A stretch of 64,000 nt of DNA from Actinomycetales bacterium (GTDB lineage: Bacteria > Actinomycetota > Actinomycetes > Nanopelagicales > Nanopelagicaceae), in contig JAGWYO010000001.1 of the NCBI GenBank assembly GCA_018969355.1, positions 1-64,000 on the forward strand, read 5' to 3'. Both the position numbers and the translations under genes were made by a program. The notes below the pieces were generated by a model, which worked only from the letters and a program-made list of their open reading frames with translations, made no database searches and was not told the DNA's origin. Of this stretch, positions 56,917 to 64,000 are shown piece after piece; the stretch's first letter is position 1, and every line of letters starts with the position of its first letter.

Positions 56917-58523
56917 GATAGCAATTCCTTCAGTGGGGCTCGTAACTGATCCAGAACAGTTTGCGCAGATGCACAATCCTTTGCAATTGCCTCAATGTAA
57001 CACTTCATCTTTGCTTCTGTGCCACTTGGACGAATGATGATTCGAATTGCCCCATCGAGCCAAATACGTAAACCATCAGTAGGAGGTAAGCCATCACTTG
57101 GTTTGGCAAGGTCATCAATGGATGTAACTGAACGGCCAGCAATTTCTTTAGGGGAGTTGCTACGCAAACTTCCCATAATCACACCTACTTGCGAAAGATC
57201 GGTGAGGCGAATTGAAATTTGTTCAGTTGCATGGAACCCATGACGAGCCCACACTTCATCAAGTAAATCAAGAAGTGTCTTATTCTCGGCCGCTAAATCA
57301 GTTGCAATCTGGGCAAGTTTGATAGCTGCTGAGATTCCATCCTTATCATTGACAGTAATGGCATCAACGGCATAACCCAGGGCTTCTTCATAACCAAAAG
57401 TCAGACCATCAATTTTTGCTAACCACTTAAAACCAGTGAGAGTTTCTTTAAACTCGAGTTTGTAGTGGGCGGCGATTTTACTCAAAATTGATGAAGAAAC
57501 GATTGAGTTTGCCAGGATTCCCTTACTTGTTGTTCGGGCGATGGTTTCGCCAAGGATTACACCTAACTCATCCCCGCGCAGCATTCTCCAGCCATTAATT
57601 GGATCTTTGACTGCAGCAGCGCAACGGTCAGCATCTGGATCATTAGCGATTACTAAATCAGCATCAAATGCGCGAGCAGTCTCTAGAGCTAAATCAATTG
57701 CGCCTGGCTCTTCAGGGTTAGGAAATGCAACAGTTGGAAAATCTGGATCTGGTTGTGCTTGTGCATCCACGAGAATTGGTTGAGGAAACCCTGCTTTATG
57801 AAAAACATGTTGAAGAGTCTGCGTTCCAACTCCATGCATTGCTGTGTAAACAATTTTTAGGTTTCCAGGTCTTTGAGCAAGTGCTGCAGTTCTATCAACA
57901 TATTTATGGACAACTTCTTCGCCCAGCACTGTCCATTCTTTGCCACGTGGTTGTGATGCAAGGGAGGTAATCGACTCGATCTTTTGCGCTATTGACTCAT
58001 CTGTGGGAGAGATTATTTGTGATCCACGATAATGAATTCCATCAACGGTGCCACCTAAATAAACTTTGTATCCGTTATCTTGCGGTGGATTATGGCTAGC
58101 TGTGACCATAATTCCCACATCGCACTTCAAATCATTGGTAGCAAAAGCCAATACTGGTGTTGGAAGTGGGCGGGGCAAAACATACACTTTCATGCCTGCA
58201 CCATTCATAATTTCAGCGGTTTCAAAAGTGAAATCTTCAGATCCATGGCGGGCATCACGGCCAATGACTACGGAGGTTAAATGACGCTCTTTCATATAAG
58301 CAGCGATCCCTGCAGCCGCACGACCAACCACTGCTCGATTCATTCCTGAGGGTCCTGGGCGAATAGGTCCACGCAGACCTGCTGTGCCAAACTGCAAAAA
58401 GCCATTAAATGATGCCCGTAGTTCAACTTCATTATTGGAATCGAGCCATTGCTGCAATTGGGCAGCGGTCTTTGGATCTGGATCATCAGCAATCCATGCT
58501 TGAACTTCTTGAGTTAGATCCAT
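56913..58523 (-). CDS. pmmB: PGM2/PmmB-type phosphohexomutase, probable phosphopentomutase
   Basis: 536 aa. FGTAGLRGPIRPGPSGMNRAVV, the phosphoserine loop VTASHNPPQDNGYKVYLG, metal-binding IANDPDADRCAAAV, sugar loop YEEALGYAVD, and C-terminal phosphate loop RIIIRPSGTEAKMKCY. Related to PmmB and eukaryotic PGM2, which act on ribose- and deoxyribose-1-phosphate. Between punA and deoC, the phosphopentomutase role is likely: it links phosphorylase products to DeoC. A phosphomannomutase role cannot be excluded. Confidence 0.88.
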   Translation of the reverse strand: MDLTQEVQAWIADDPDPKTAAQLQQWLDSNNEVELRASFNGFLQFGTAGLRGPIRPGPSGMNRAVVGRAAAGIAAYMKERHLTSVVIGRDARHGSEDFTFETAEIMNGAGMKVYVLPRPLPTPVLAFATNDLKCDVGIMVTASHNPPQDNGYKVYLGGTVDGIHYRGSQIISPTDESIAQKIESITSLASQPRGKEWTVLGEEVVHKYVDRTAALAQRPGNLKIVYTAMHGVGTQTLQHVFHKAGFPQPILVDAQAQPDPDFPTVAFPNPEEPGAIDLALETARAFDADLVIANDPDADRCAAAVKDPINGWRMLRGDELGVILGETIARTTSKGILANSIVSSSILSKIAAHYKLEFKETLTGFKWLAKIDGLTFGYEEALGYAVDAITVNDKDGISAAIKLAQIATDLAAENKTLLDLLDEVWARHGFHATEQISIRLTDLSQVGVIMGSLRSNSPKEIAGRSVTSIDDLAKPSDGLPPTDGLRIWLDGAIRIIIRPSGTEAKMKCYIEAIAKDCASAQTVLDQLRAPLKELLS

Positions 58524-58527
58524 GTTC

Positions 58528-59358
58528 CTAGAATAACTTCGGTATTACCCCTTTGAGAAGAGCGCCCATTCGATCTGCAGCGGCCTTTCCAGCGGCAATC
58601 ACTTCTTCATGGTTTAGTTTTTCGCCAGTAACTCCAGCAGCTGCGTTAGTAACTAATGAGATTCCAAGTACTTCAGCACCGAGTGCATGAGCAGCAATTG
58701 CTTCAGGAACTGTGGACATACCTACTAAATCTGCGCCCATTGTGCGCATCATTAAAATCTCTGCGGGAGTTTCATACGTTGGTCCGCGCCAATGCACGTA
58801 GACACCTTCTTCAAGTGAAGAATCCTCCTTTTTAACAATTTCACGAATACGCTTGCTATAGAGATCAGTTAAATCAACAAAAGTTGCGCCAGATAGTGGA
58901 GATACTGCCGTCAATGAAATGTGATCACGAATAAGAACTGGCTGGCCAACTTTGTAGCTCTTATTTATGCCACCACATGCATTAGTTAAAATAATTACTC
59001 TGCATCCAGCTTTGACTGCTGTTCGAACGCTATGCACTACAGGTTCAACACCTTTACCTTCATAGAGATGCGTGCGCCCCAAAAAGACAAGTGCTCGTAG
59101 CTTCTTACCATTTGACTCAATTTCGTAAGATCGAACTTTTCCTGAGTGCCCTTCCACTGTTGGAGGAAGAAATCCAGTTATATCTTCAGCGTTACATTCA
59201 TAGTCCGGAGCTCCCAACGCATTAACTGCGCTTACCCAACCAGAACCCATTACTAATGCAACATCATGAGTAGCAACCCCTGTGCGCTCTGTTATTTCTT
59301 TAGCAGCAGCGGCCGCTGCGGCTAGTGGATCCGAATACAGAAGCTGGCTATTTGTCAT
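58528..59358 (-). CDS. punA: purine nucleoside phosphorylase
   Basis: 276 aa, trimeric PNP type. [90 protein letters not shown] and [22 protein letters not shown]. It cleaves inosine and guanosine (and deoxy forms) with phosphate. ATGA overlap with accA3 and a 4-bp gap to the mutase place it inside the acyl-CoA carboxylase operon. Confidence 0.95.
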   Translation of the reverse strand: MTNSQLLYSDPLAAAAAAAKEITERTGVATHDVALVMGSGWVSAVNALGAPDYECNAEDITGFLPPTVEGHSGKVRSYEIESNGKKLRALVFLGRTHLYEGKGVEPVVHSVRTAVKAGCRVIILTNACGGINKSYKVGQPVLIRDHISLTAVSPLSGATFVDLTDLYSKRIREIVKKEDSSLEEGVYVHWRGPTYETPAEILMMRTMGADLVGMSTVPEAIAAHALGAEVLGISLVTNAAAGVTGEKLNHEEVIAAGKAAADRMGALLKGVIPKLF

Positions 59359-61073
59359 GCATCAATGATGTCACAAAGAGCTGTTCCACTAGAAACTGTG
59401 GCCCCTATGACTGCGCTCAAATTACTAATCACACCAGCCTTATGTGCCATTAGCGGTTGTTCCATTTTCATCGCTTCTAGAACGATTACTAAATCCCCAA
59501 TTTCAACTCGATCACCTTCATTAACTGCGATCTTCACAACAGTTCCTTGCATGGGGCTTGTGAGGGCAGCGCCAGCTGAGCCACCAGCCATGGATTGTTT
59601 TGCGCGATGGCGTTTGACTACTGGTTTGGGTGCATGCACTAAAACCTCAAATCGCTTTCCATTAACTTCAGCCACTAATTGTTCAGCTGCCATATGTGTT
59701 TCGAGGGGCACGACTGGTGCGTGATAAGAAAGTATGTCGTTATTAAATTCATTTTCAATGTAGCTGGTATAAACCTTGAAATCTTCTGTAAAAGCTGAAT
59801 CTTCCACAATTGCACGGTGGAAAGGTAGAGCTGTTGCTAGGCCTTCAACTGTGAATTCTGCTAACGCGCGACGAGCACGTCCAATAGCTTGTTCTCGCGT
59901 TGAACCGGTAACAATGAGTTTAGCTAACAATGAATCAAAGTTACCGCCGATGGTGTCCCCATTTCTAAAACCAGCATCAACTCTGACACCAGGTCCTGTC
60001 GGGATAATCCACTCAGTAATTCGCCCTGGTGCAGGTAAGAATGATCGTCCTGGATCTTCACCATTAATACGAAATTCAATTGAGTGTCCACGAATTTCTG
60101 GGTCATCAAAGCCAAGTGCTTCGCCCATTGCAATTCTAAATTGTTCGCGCACTAAATCAATTCCTGTAATTTCTTCACTCACGGGATGTTCTACTTGCAA
60201 GCGAGTATTAACTTCAAGAAAAGAAATCGTTCCATCAAGGCCAATGAGAAATTCACATGTGCCTGCACCAATATATCCGGCCTCTTTCATGATGGCTTTA
60301 CTTGATCGATAGAGCTCATCAATCTGGGCTTGACTTAAAAATGGAGCCGGTGCTTCTTCCACTAGTTTTTGATGCCGGCGTTGTAGTGAACAATCTCTCG
60401 TGCTTATGACTACTGCATGACCGTGCTTATCCACCAATACTTGAGTTTCAACATGGCGTGGCTTATCTAAATAGCGTTCTACGAAACATTCACCGCGGCC
60501 AAAGCCGCTAATTGCTTCACGCACAGCAGATGCAAATAGCTCAGGAATCTCTTCCATCGTGTGGGCAACCTTTAATCCACGTCCACCACCACCATGAGCA
60601 GCCTTGATAGCAACTGGTAATCCATGTTCTTTCGCAAAAGCTAAAACTTCTTCATAGCCTTGAACTGGATCTTTAGTTCCAGCAACCAGTGGAGCCCCAG
60701 CCTTAGCTGCGATTTTGCGTGCAGAGACTTTATCGCCTAAGGCACGAATTGCAGCAGGAGGAGGTCCAATCCATATAAGACCAGCATCAATAACGGCCTG
60801 AGCAAAGTTTGCATTTTCAGATAAGAATCCATAACCAGGATGAATAGCATCTGCACCTGATTGCTGGGCAGCGTCTATGATTTTTGCAATATTTAAATAT
60901 GTTTGTGTTGCGGTAGTTCCATGCAAGGAATAAGCAGTATCGGCCATTTGAGCATGAATTGAATTGCGATCTTCCTCTGAATAAACCGCAACACTTTCTA
61001 AGCCATGATCTTTACAAGCGCGAATTACTCGTACTGCAATCTCACCTCGGTTGGCAATTAATACGCGCTTCAT
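59355..61073 (-). CDS. accA3: acyl-CoA carboxylase alpha subunit (biotin carboxylase + BCCP)
   Basis: 572 aa. Biotin carboxylase: [38 protein letters not shown]-grasp loop [13 protein letters not shown], and [18 protein letters not shown]. The C-terminal BCCP domain has the biotinylated Lys in [17 protein letters not shown]. It carboxylates biotin for the AccD5 transferase to make malonyl-CoA or methylmalonyl-CoA. It overlaps maf by 4 bp. birA, which would attach its biotin, is at the far end of the cluster. Confidence 0.95.
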   Translation of the reverse strand: MKRVLIANRGEIAVRVIRACKDHGLESVAVYSEEDRNSIHAQMADTAYSLHGTTATQTYLNIAKIIDAAQQSGADAIHPGYGFLSENANFAQAVIDAGLIWIGPPPAAIRALGDKVSARKIAAKAGAPLVAGTKDPVQGYEEVLAFAKEHGLPVAIKAAHGGGGRGLKVAHTMEEIPELFASAVREAISGFGRGECFVERYLDKPRHVETQVLVDKHGHAVVISTRDCSLQRRHQKLVEEAPAPFLSQAQIDELYRSSKAIMKEAGYIGAGTCEFLIGLDGTISFLEVNTRLQVEHPVSEEITGIDLVREQFRIAMGEALGFDDPEIRGHSIEFRINGEDPGRSFLPAPGRITEWIIPTGPGVRVDAGFRNGDTIGGNFDSLLAKLIVTGSTREQAIGRARRALAEFTVEGLATALPFHRAIVEDSAFTEDFKVYTSYIENEFNNDILSYHAPVVPLETHMAAEQLVAEVNGKRFEVLVHAPKPVVKRHRAKQSMAGGSAGAALTSPMQGTVVKIAVNEGDRVEIGDLVIVLEAMKMEQPLMAHKAGVISNLSAVIGATVSSGTALCDIIDA

Positions 61074-61672
61074 TGCATCACCTTAGCCTCAGGCCAGGAA
61101 TAGCCAAGTTGCGTAAAGGCTTTTCTCACAAAAGGCATAGAGATTCCAACTACGTTTGTGTAGTCACCTTCAATTGAAGGGATAAAGGGGGAACTAAATC
61201 CATCTAGAGTGAAACCACCAGCAACATGTAAAGGTTCACCAGTAGCAACATAATCTTTGACTTCTGCATCAGTCATGTTGTCAAAGGTCACCTTTGTGGT
61301 AACGATGCTTGATATCTCTTTATCTTTTGTCGTATCAATGATGCAGTGACCAGTGTGGAGTAGCCCAGAATTACCGCGGACTCTTGAAGCGCGTTCAATT
61401 GCAATTTCTGGGGTAGCCGGCTTACCTAAGGACTGTGAATCAAATTCAAACGTTGAATCACAACCAATAATTATCGCTGGAAAATCTAGTTGCTCCCGAA
61501 TTGTGTGAGCCTTAGTTATAGCTAGAGCAATAACCATATCGGCAGGTGTCATGGAGTTGAAGAATTCTGTTTCCTCATCAACATGGCTAACCATGATTGT
61601 TGGCTTTAAGCCAGCAGACTCAAGTAGGCGCCGTCTGGACACAGATGCAGAAGCTAAAACTATTTTTGGCAT
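61070..61672 (-). CDS. maf: Maf-type nucleotide pyrophosphatase
   Basis: 200 aa. [18 protein letters not shown] at the N-terminus, then [21 protein letters not shown] and [20 protein letters not shown]. It hydrolyses non-canonical or pyrimidine NTPs. In the usual GCDS-K-P and AG-F conserved spots the residues are kept. Between accE and accA3 as in mycobacteria. Confidence 0.93.
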   Translation of the reverse strand: MPKIVLASASVSRRRLLESAGLKPTIMVSHVDEETEFFNSMTPADMVIALAITKAHTIREQLDFPAIIIGCDSTFEFDSQSLGKPATPEIAIERASRVRGNSGLLHTGHCIIDTTKDKEISSIVTTKVTFDNMTDAEVKDYVATGEPLHVAGGFTLDGFSSPFIPSIEGDYTNVVGISMPFVRKAFTQLGYSWPEAKVMQ

Positions 61673-61675
61673 TGC

Positions 61676-61858
61676 CTATGAATTCTTTCGCGCGCCGAAA
61701 GTAATTTGATGAGGTAAACCTTGTCGTAATTGCGGCAGACCATAAATACTTCTGCGGATTACAGGCTTTAGTTCTTCACGCTTATGTTGTGCCATAGCAA
61801 CTTTCAGAGCTTCTAGCTCCTCGGGAGTTGGATTTCCTTTGGTGATTGAAAACTCCAT
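61676..61858 (-). CDS. accE: acyl-CoA carboxylase epsilon subunit
   Basis: 60 aa. ITKGNPTPEELEALKVAMA is the family's characteristic first helix, followed by the basic tail. It binds AccD5 and stimulates the actinobacterial carboxylase complex. TAATG overlap with accD5 and a 3-bp gap to maf. Confidence 0.85.
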   Translation of the reverse strand: MEFSITKGNPTPEELEALKVAMAQHKREELKPVIRRSIYGLPQLRQGLPHQITFGARKNS

Positions 61859-63429
61859 TACAGTGGAATGTTTCCATGTTTACGGGCGGGTAATGTGTCG
61901 CGCTTGGTGCGTAAAGTTCTAAAAGCTTTCGTGATGTATGCACGAGACTGATTTGGTTCAATGACTGTGTCGATTGTTCCGCGCTCTGCAGCTAAGTATG
62001 GATTTGCCAATGATTCATTGTATTCATCGATTAACTCAGCTCTTGCAGCTATTGGATCTTTTGCTTCAGCAATTTCTTTTCGATACAAAATGTTAACTGC
62101 ACCTTGTGCTCCCATTACTGCAATCTCAGCACTTGGCCACGCAAAGTTAATATCACTACCAAGGTACTTAGATCCCATAACGATAAATGCTCCGCCATAG
62201 GCTTTACGAGTAATAAGTGTTACAAGTGGTACTGATGCTTCTGCATAGGCATAGAGCAATTTAGCTCCGCGGCGAATGATTCCATCCCATTCTTGTTCAG
62301 TACCAGGCAAGAATCCAGGCACATCAACAAGTGTCAGGATAGGGATATTGAATGCATCGCAGAAGCGCAAGAAACGTGCAGCTTTCTCGCTGGAGTTAAT
62401 ATCTAATGTTCCAGCCAATTGATTTGGCTGGTTTGCAATGATTCCAATAGTTTCACCCTCTATTCGGGCAAATCCAACAACTATATTTGGCGCATAGAGT
62501 GCATGGACTTCTAGAAATTCTGCTTCATCAACTAGCGCTTGAATCAAAACCTTCATGTCATATGGCTGATTGGGACTATCTGGAATCAAAGTATCCAGTG
62601 CGATATCAGATGCTTTCTTTTCCAAAAGTTCTGTTGGTGGAAGATGTGGAGCTCTATCCATGTTATTTGATGGCAAATATGAAAGTAGCGCCTTAACGTA
62701 ATCAATTGCATCAGCTTCATTTTCAGCTAAGTAGTGTGAATTACCAGTACGAACATTATGAGTACGAGCACCACCTAGTTCTTCCATTCCTACTTCTTCG
62801 CCAGTGACTGTTTTGATTACATCAGGGCCGGTAATAAACATATGTGAAGTTTCATTGACCATCACCGTAAAGTCAGTGAGTGCAGGTGAATAAGCAGATC
62901 CACCTGCGCATGGACCAAGAATTAATGAGATTTGCGGAATAACACCAGAGGAGCGAGTATTGAGGCGAAAGATTTTTCCGTAGCCAGATAGAGATGCAAC
63001 ACCTTCTTGAATTCGTGCGCCGCCGGAGTCATTAATTCCAATAAGTGGAATTCCACTTTTTAGGGCAAACTCGGCAATCTTTACAATCTTTTCGGCATGG
63101 ACCTCACCAAGAGATCCACCCATAATGGTGAAATCTTGAGAATACAAAGCAACAGGTCGTCCATCTACAGTTGCTGTTCCAATAACAACACCGTCGCCGT
63201 ATGGGCGATTATTTTCCATCCCGAATTGTGTTGAGCGGTGGCGCGCGAACTCATCAATTTCTGTGAATGAATCTGGATCGACCAACATTTCAATACGCTC
63301 ACGGGCAGTGTTCTTACCCTTTGCATGCTGTTTTTCAACGGCGCGTGCAGAACCGGCGTGTACGGCTTCCTCAACGCGCGCACGCAGATCTTCGATTTTC
63401 CCGGCAGTTGTATGCAGATCACGGCTCAT
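61858..63429 (-). CDS. accD5: acyl-CoA (propionyl-CoA type) carboxylase beta subunit
   Basis: 523 aa from the ATG at 63429. [40 protein letters not shown], then crotonase-fold carboxyltransferase motifs [28 protein letters not shown], and C-terminal [20 protein letters not shown] and [12 protein letters not shown]. It transfers CO2 from biotin to acetyl- or propionyl-CoA. A longer start at 63444 would begin inside the -10 box; TACCGT lies 6 bp before 63429. First gene of an apparent nine-gene operon down to the short ALDH. Confidence 0.94.
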   Translation of the reverse strand: MSRDLHTTAGKIEDLRARVEEAVHAGSARAVEKQHAKGKNTARERIEMLVDPDSFTEIDEFARHRSTQFGMENNRPYGDGVVIGTATVDGRPVALYSQDFTIMGGSLGEVHAEKIVKIAEFALKSGIPLIGINDSGGARIQEGVASLSGYGKIFRLNTRSSGVIPQISLILGPCAGGSAYSPALTDFTVMVNETSHMFITGPDVIKTVTGEEVGMEELGGARTHNVRTGNSHYLAENEADAIDYVKALLSYLPSNNMDRAPHLPPTELLEKKASDIALDTLIPDSPNQPYDMKVLIQALVDEAEFLEVHALYAPNIVVGFARIEGETIGIIANQPNQLAGTLDINSSEKAARFLRFCDAFNIPILTLVDVPGFLPGTEQEWDGIIRRGAKLLYAYAEASVPLVTLITRKAYGGAFIVMGSKYLGSDINFAWPSAEIAVMGAQGAVNILYRKEIAEAKDPIAARAELIDEYNESLANPYLAAERGTIDTVIEPNQSRAYITKAFRTLRTKRDTLPARKHGNIPL

Positions 63430-63434
63430 ACCCC

Positions 63435-63441
63435 TACGGTA
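63435..63441. promoter_or_regulatory. shared bidirectional -10 element TACGGTA (accD5 / birA)
   Basis: Plus strand TACGGT (63435–63440) is 7 bp before the birA ATG at 63448. Minus strand TACCGT (63441–63436) is 6 bp before the accD5 ATG at 63429. The gap is 18 bp, the same size and spacing as at rbsK/nucleoside hydrolase. Confidence 0.6.
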
Positions 63442-63447
63442 CATGTC

Positions 63448-64000
63448 ATGGGCATTGAAATGCTAAGAGCGGCACTTGATAAGTCACGTATCAACTCTTT
63501 GATTACGCAGTACTGGCGAGTAAGCGTGGTTGATGTCACCACCTCAACCCAATCCGATCTTGCAGCATTAGTGCGAAGTGGAAAAGCTAAACCAGGTGAT
63601 GTAATTGCTGCCAATTTTCAAAGTGCGGGCCGAGGAAGGTTATCGAGAACATTTGAAGCTCCAAAAAATTCTGCACTTCTATTCTCTTTCTATATTCAAC
63701 CAAAAAGGAAAAAAGAAGATTGGGGCTGGATAGCTTTGATTGCCGGCATATCAGTTGCGCAAGCATTAGGTAAAGTTAAAGCAACTGTTAAATGGCCAAA
63801 CGATATTCTGGTGAATGAAAAAAAGATTTCTGGATTGATTGCAGAAATAGTCGGTGACGGAGTTGTAATTGGAATTGGAATAAACGTTGGTATGTCTCTA
63901 GAGGAACTTCCTGTCTTAACTGCCACTTCACTGGCGATAGAAGGAGTCAGCGATATAGATAGAAATGAGATTTTGGCAAAAGTTCTGTCTCAATTTGAAA
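63448..64000 (+). CDS. birA: biotin-[acyl-CoA carboxylase] ligase, 5' part (cut by window end)
   Basis: Reads open from the ATG at 63448 (or 63460) to the window end, about 184 residues. [35 protein letters not shown] (biotin-binding GRGR variant), [20 protein letters not shown] and IGIGINVGM are the biotin protein ligase core. There is no N-terminal DNA-binding domain, so it is the monofunctional type. It biotinylates the BCCP of AccA3. The start at 63448 is favoured because it lies 7 bp from TACGGT. Confidence 0.93.
   Translation, partial: MGIEMLRAALDKSRINSLITQYWRVSVVDVTTSTQSDLAALVRSGKAKPGDVIAANFQSAGRGRLSRTFEAPKNSALLFSFYIQPKRKKEDWGWIALIAGISVAQALGKVKATVKWPNDILVNEKKISGLIAEIVGDGVVIGIGINVGMSLEELPVLTATSLAIEGVSDIDRNEILAKVLSQFE

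Noticed and set aside
56917-56976. Upstream extension of deoC containing CICANC
   Set aside because: The cysteine-rich stretch is mutase coding sequence read in another frame; the GTGA overlap start fits better.
63430-63444. Longer accD5 start (MYRRG...)
   Set aside because: That ATG lies inside the -10 region of the leaderless promoter and adds no family-conserved residues.

Overview
The window comes from a low-GC, gene-dense actinobacterium. The evidence is the conserved actinobacterial gene order adnB–nudC–uvrD2–whiB7, sucC–sucD–perM–purN–purH, folD–DUF3017 and accD5–accE–maf–accA3 next to birA, together with a WhiB protein, GuaB3 and many short leaderless-type promoters (TANNNT box 6–8 bp before the start codon). 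Low GC, tiny intergenic gaps and the large nucleoside-uptake module resemble streamlined freshwater actinobacteria (acI / Nanopelagicales type). That placement is an inference; there is no rRNA in the window.

Layout. 1–5.9 kb: the 3' end of an AdnB-type helicase-nuclease, a small unknown protein, an EEP-family hydrolase, NudC, an UvrD2-like helicase without an HRDC domain, and whiB7 behind a leader carrying a small ORF and an intrinsic terminator. 5.9–9.4 kb: a reduced Tad secretion/pilus set (tadA, tadB, tadC), a stand-alone degenerate GGDEF-like protein and a small membrane protein. 9.4–14.6 kb: GMP synthesis (CBS-less guaB, guaB3, guaA), a secreted cyclophilin and a PIG-L deacetylase. 14.6–25.4 kb: pcrA, then sucCD, perM, purN, purH, folD, mdh and icd (TCA cycle, purine and one-carbon metabolism). 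25.5–27.5 kb: an ExaC/AcoD-type aldehyde dehydrogenase with DUF779.

27.6–39.1 kb is a nitrate-respiration island: DUF2249, a NarL/DevR-type response regulator, a DevS-like GAF histidine kinase, two NarK transporters and narGHJI, closed by a strong bidirectional terminator. Two palindromes lie in the narK/narG divergent gap, and one core (CACAYTGTG) recurs in front of the DUF2249–regulator operon. 39.1–42.7 kb: a shared-type sugar ABC ATPase (MsiK/UgpC), a CNNM/CorC-type protein and trpS.

42.8–59.4 kb is a nucleoside uptake and catabolism module. A BMP/PnrA binding protein and ABC transporter feed Cdd, DeoA and Add. Ribokinase and a nucleoside hydrolase are divergently encoded. PunA, a PGM2/PmmB-type phosphopentomutase, DeoC and a split ALDH16-like dehydrogenase pair could turn (deoxy)ribose into glyceraldehyde-3-phosphate and acetate. 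A cytochrome P450 lacking the usual I-helix Thr is translationally coupled to add. The catabolic half shares an apparent operon of about 9.7 kb with the acyl-CoA carboxylase genes (accD5, accE, maf, accA3). birA (biotin ligase, cut by the window end) diverges from accD5 across an 18-bp symmetric promoter.

The most notable observations are: divergent gene pairs with fixed promoter geometry, two of them sharing one TANNNTA element read in both directions to give leaderless mRNAs; the whiB7 attenuation-type leader; the P450 in the nucleoside operon; the split ALDH16-like pair; and the nitrate island with its own DevRS-like system and shared candidate operators.
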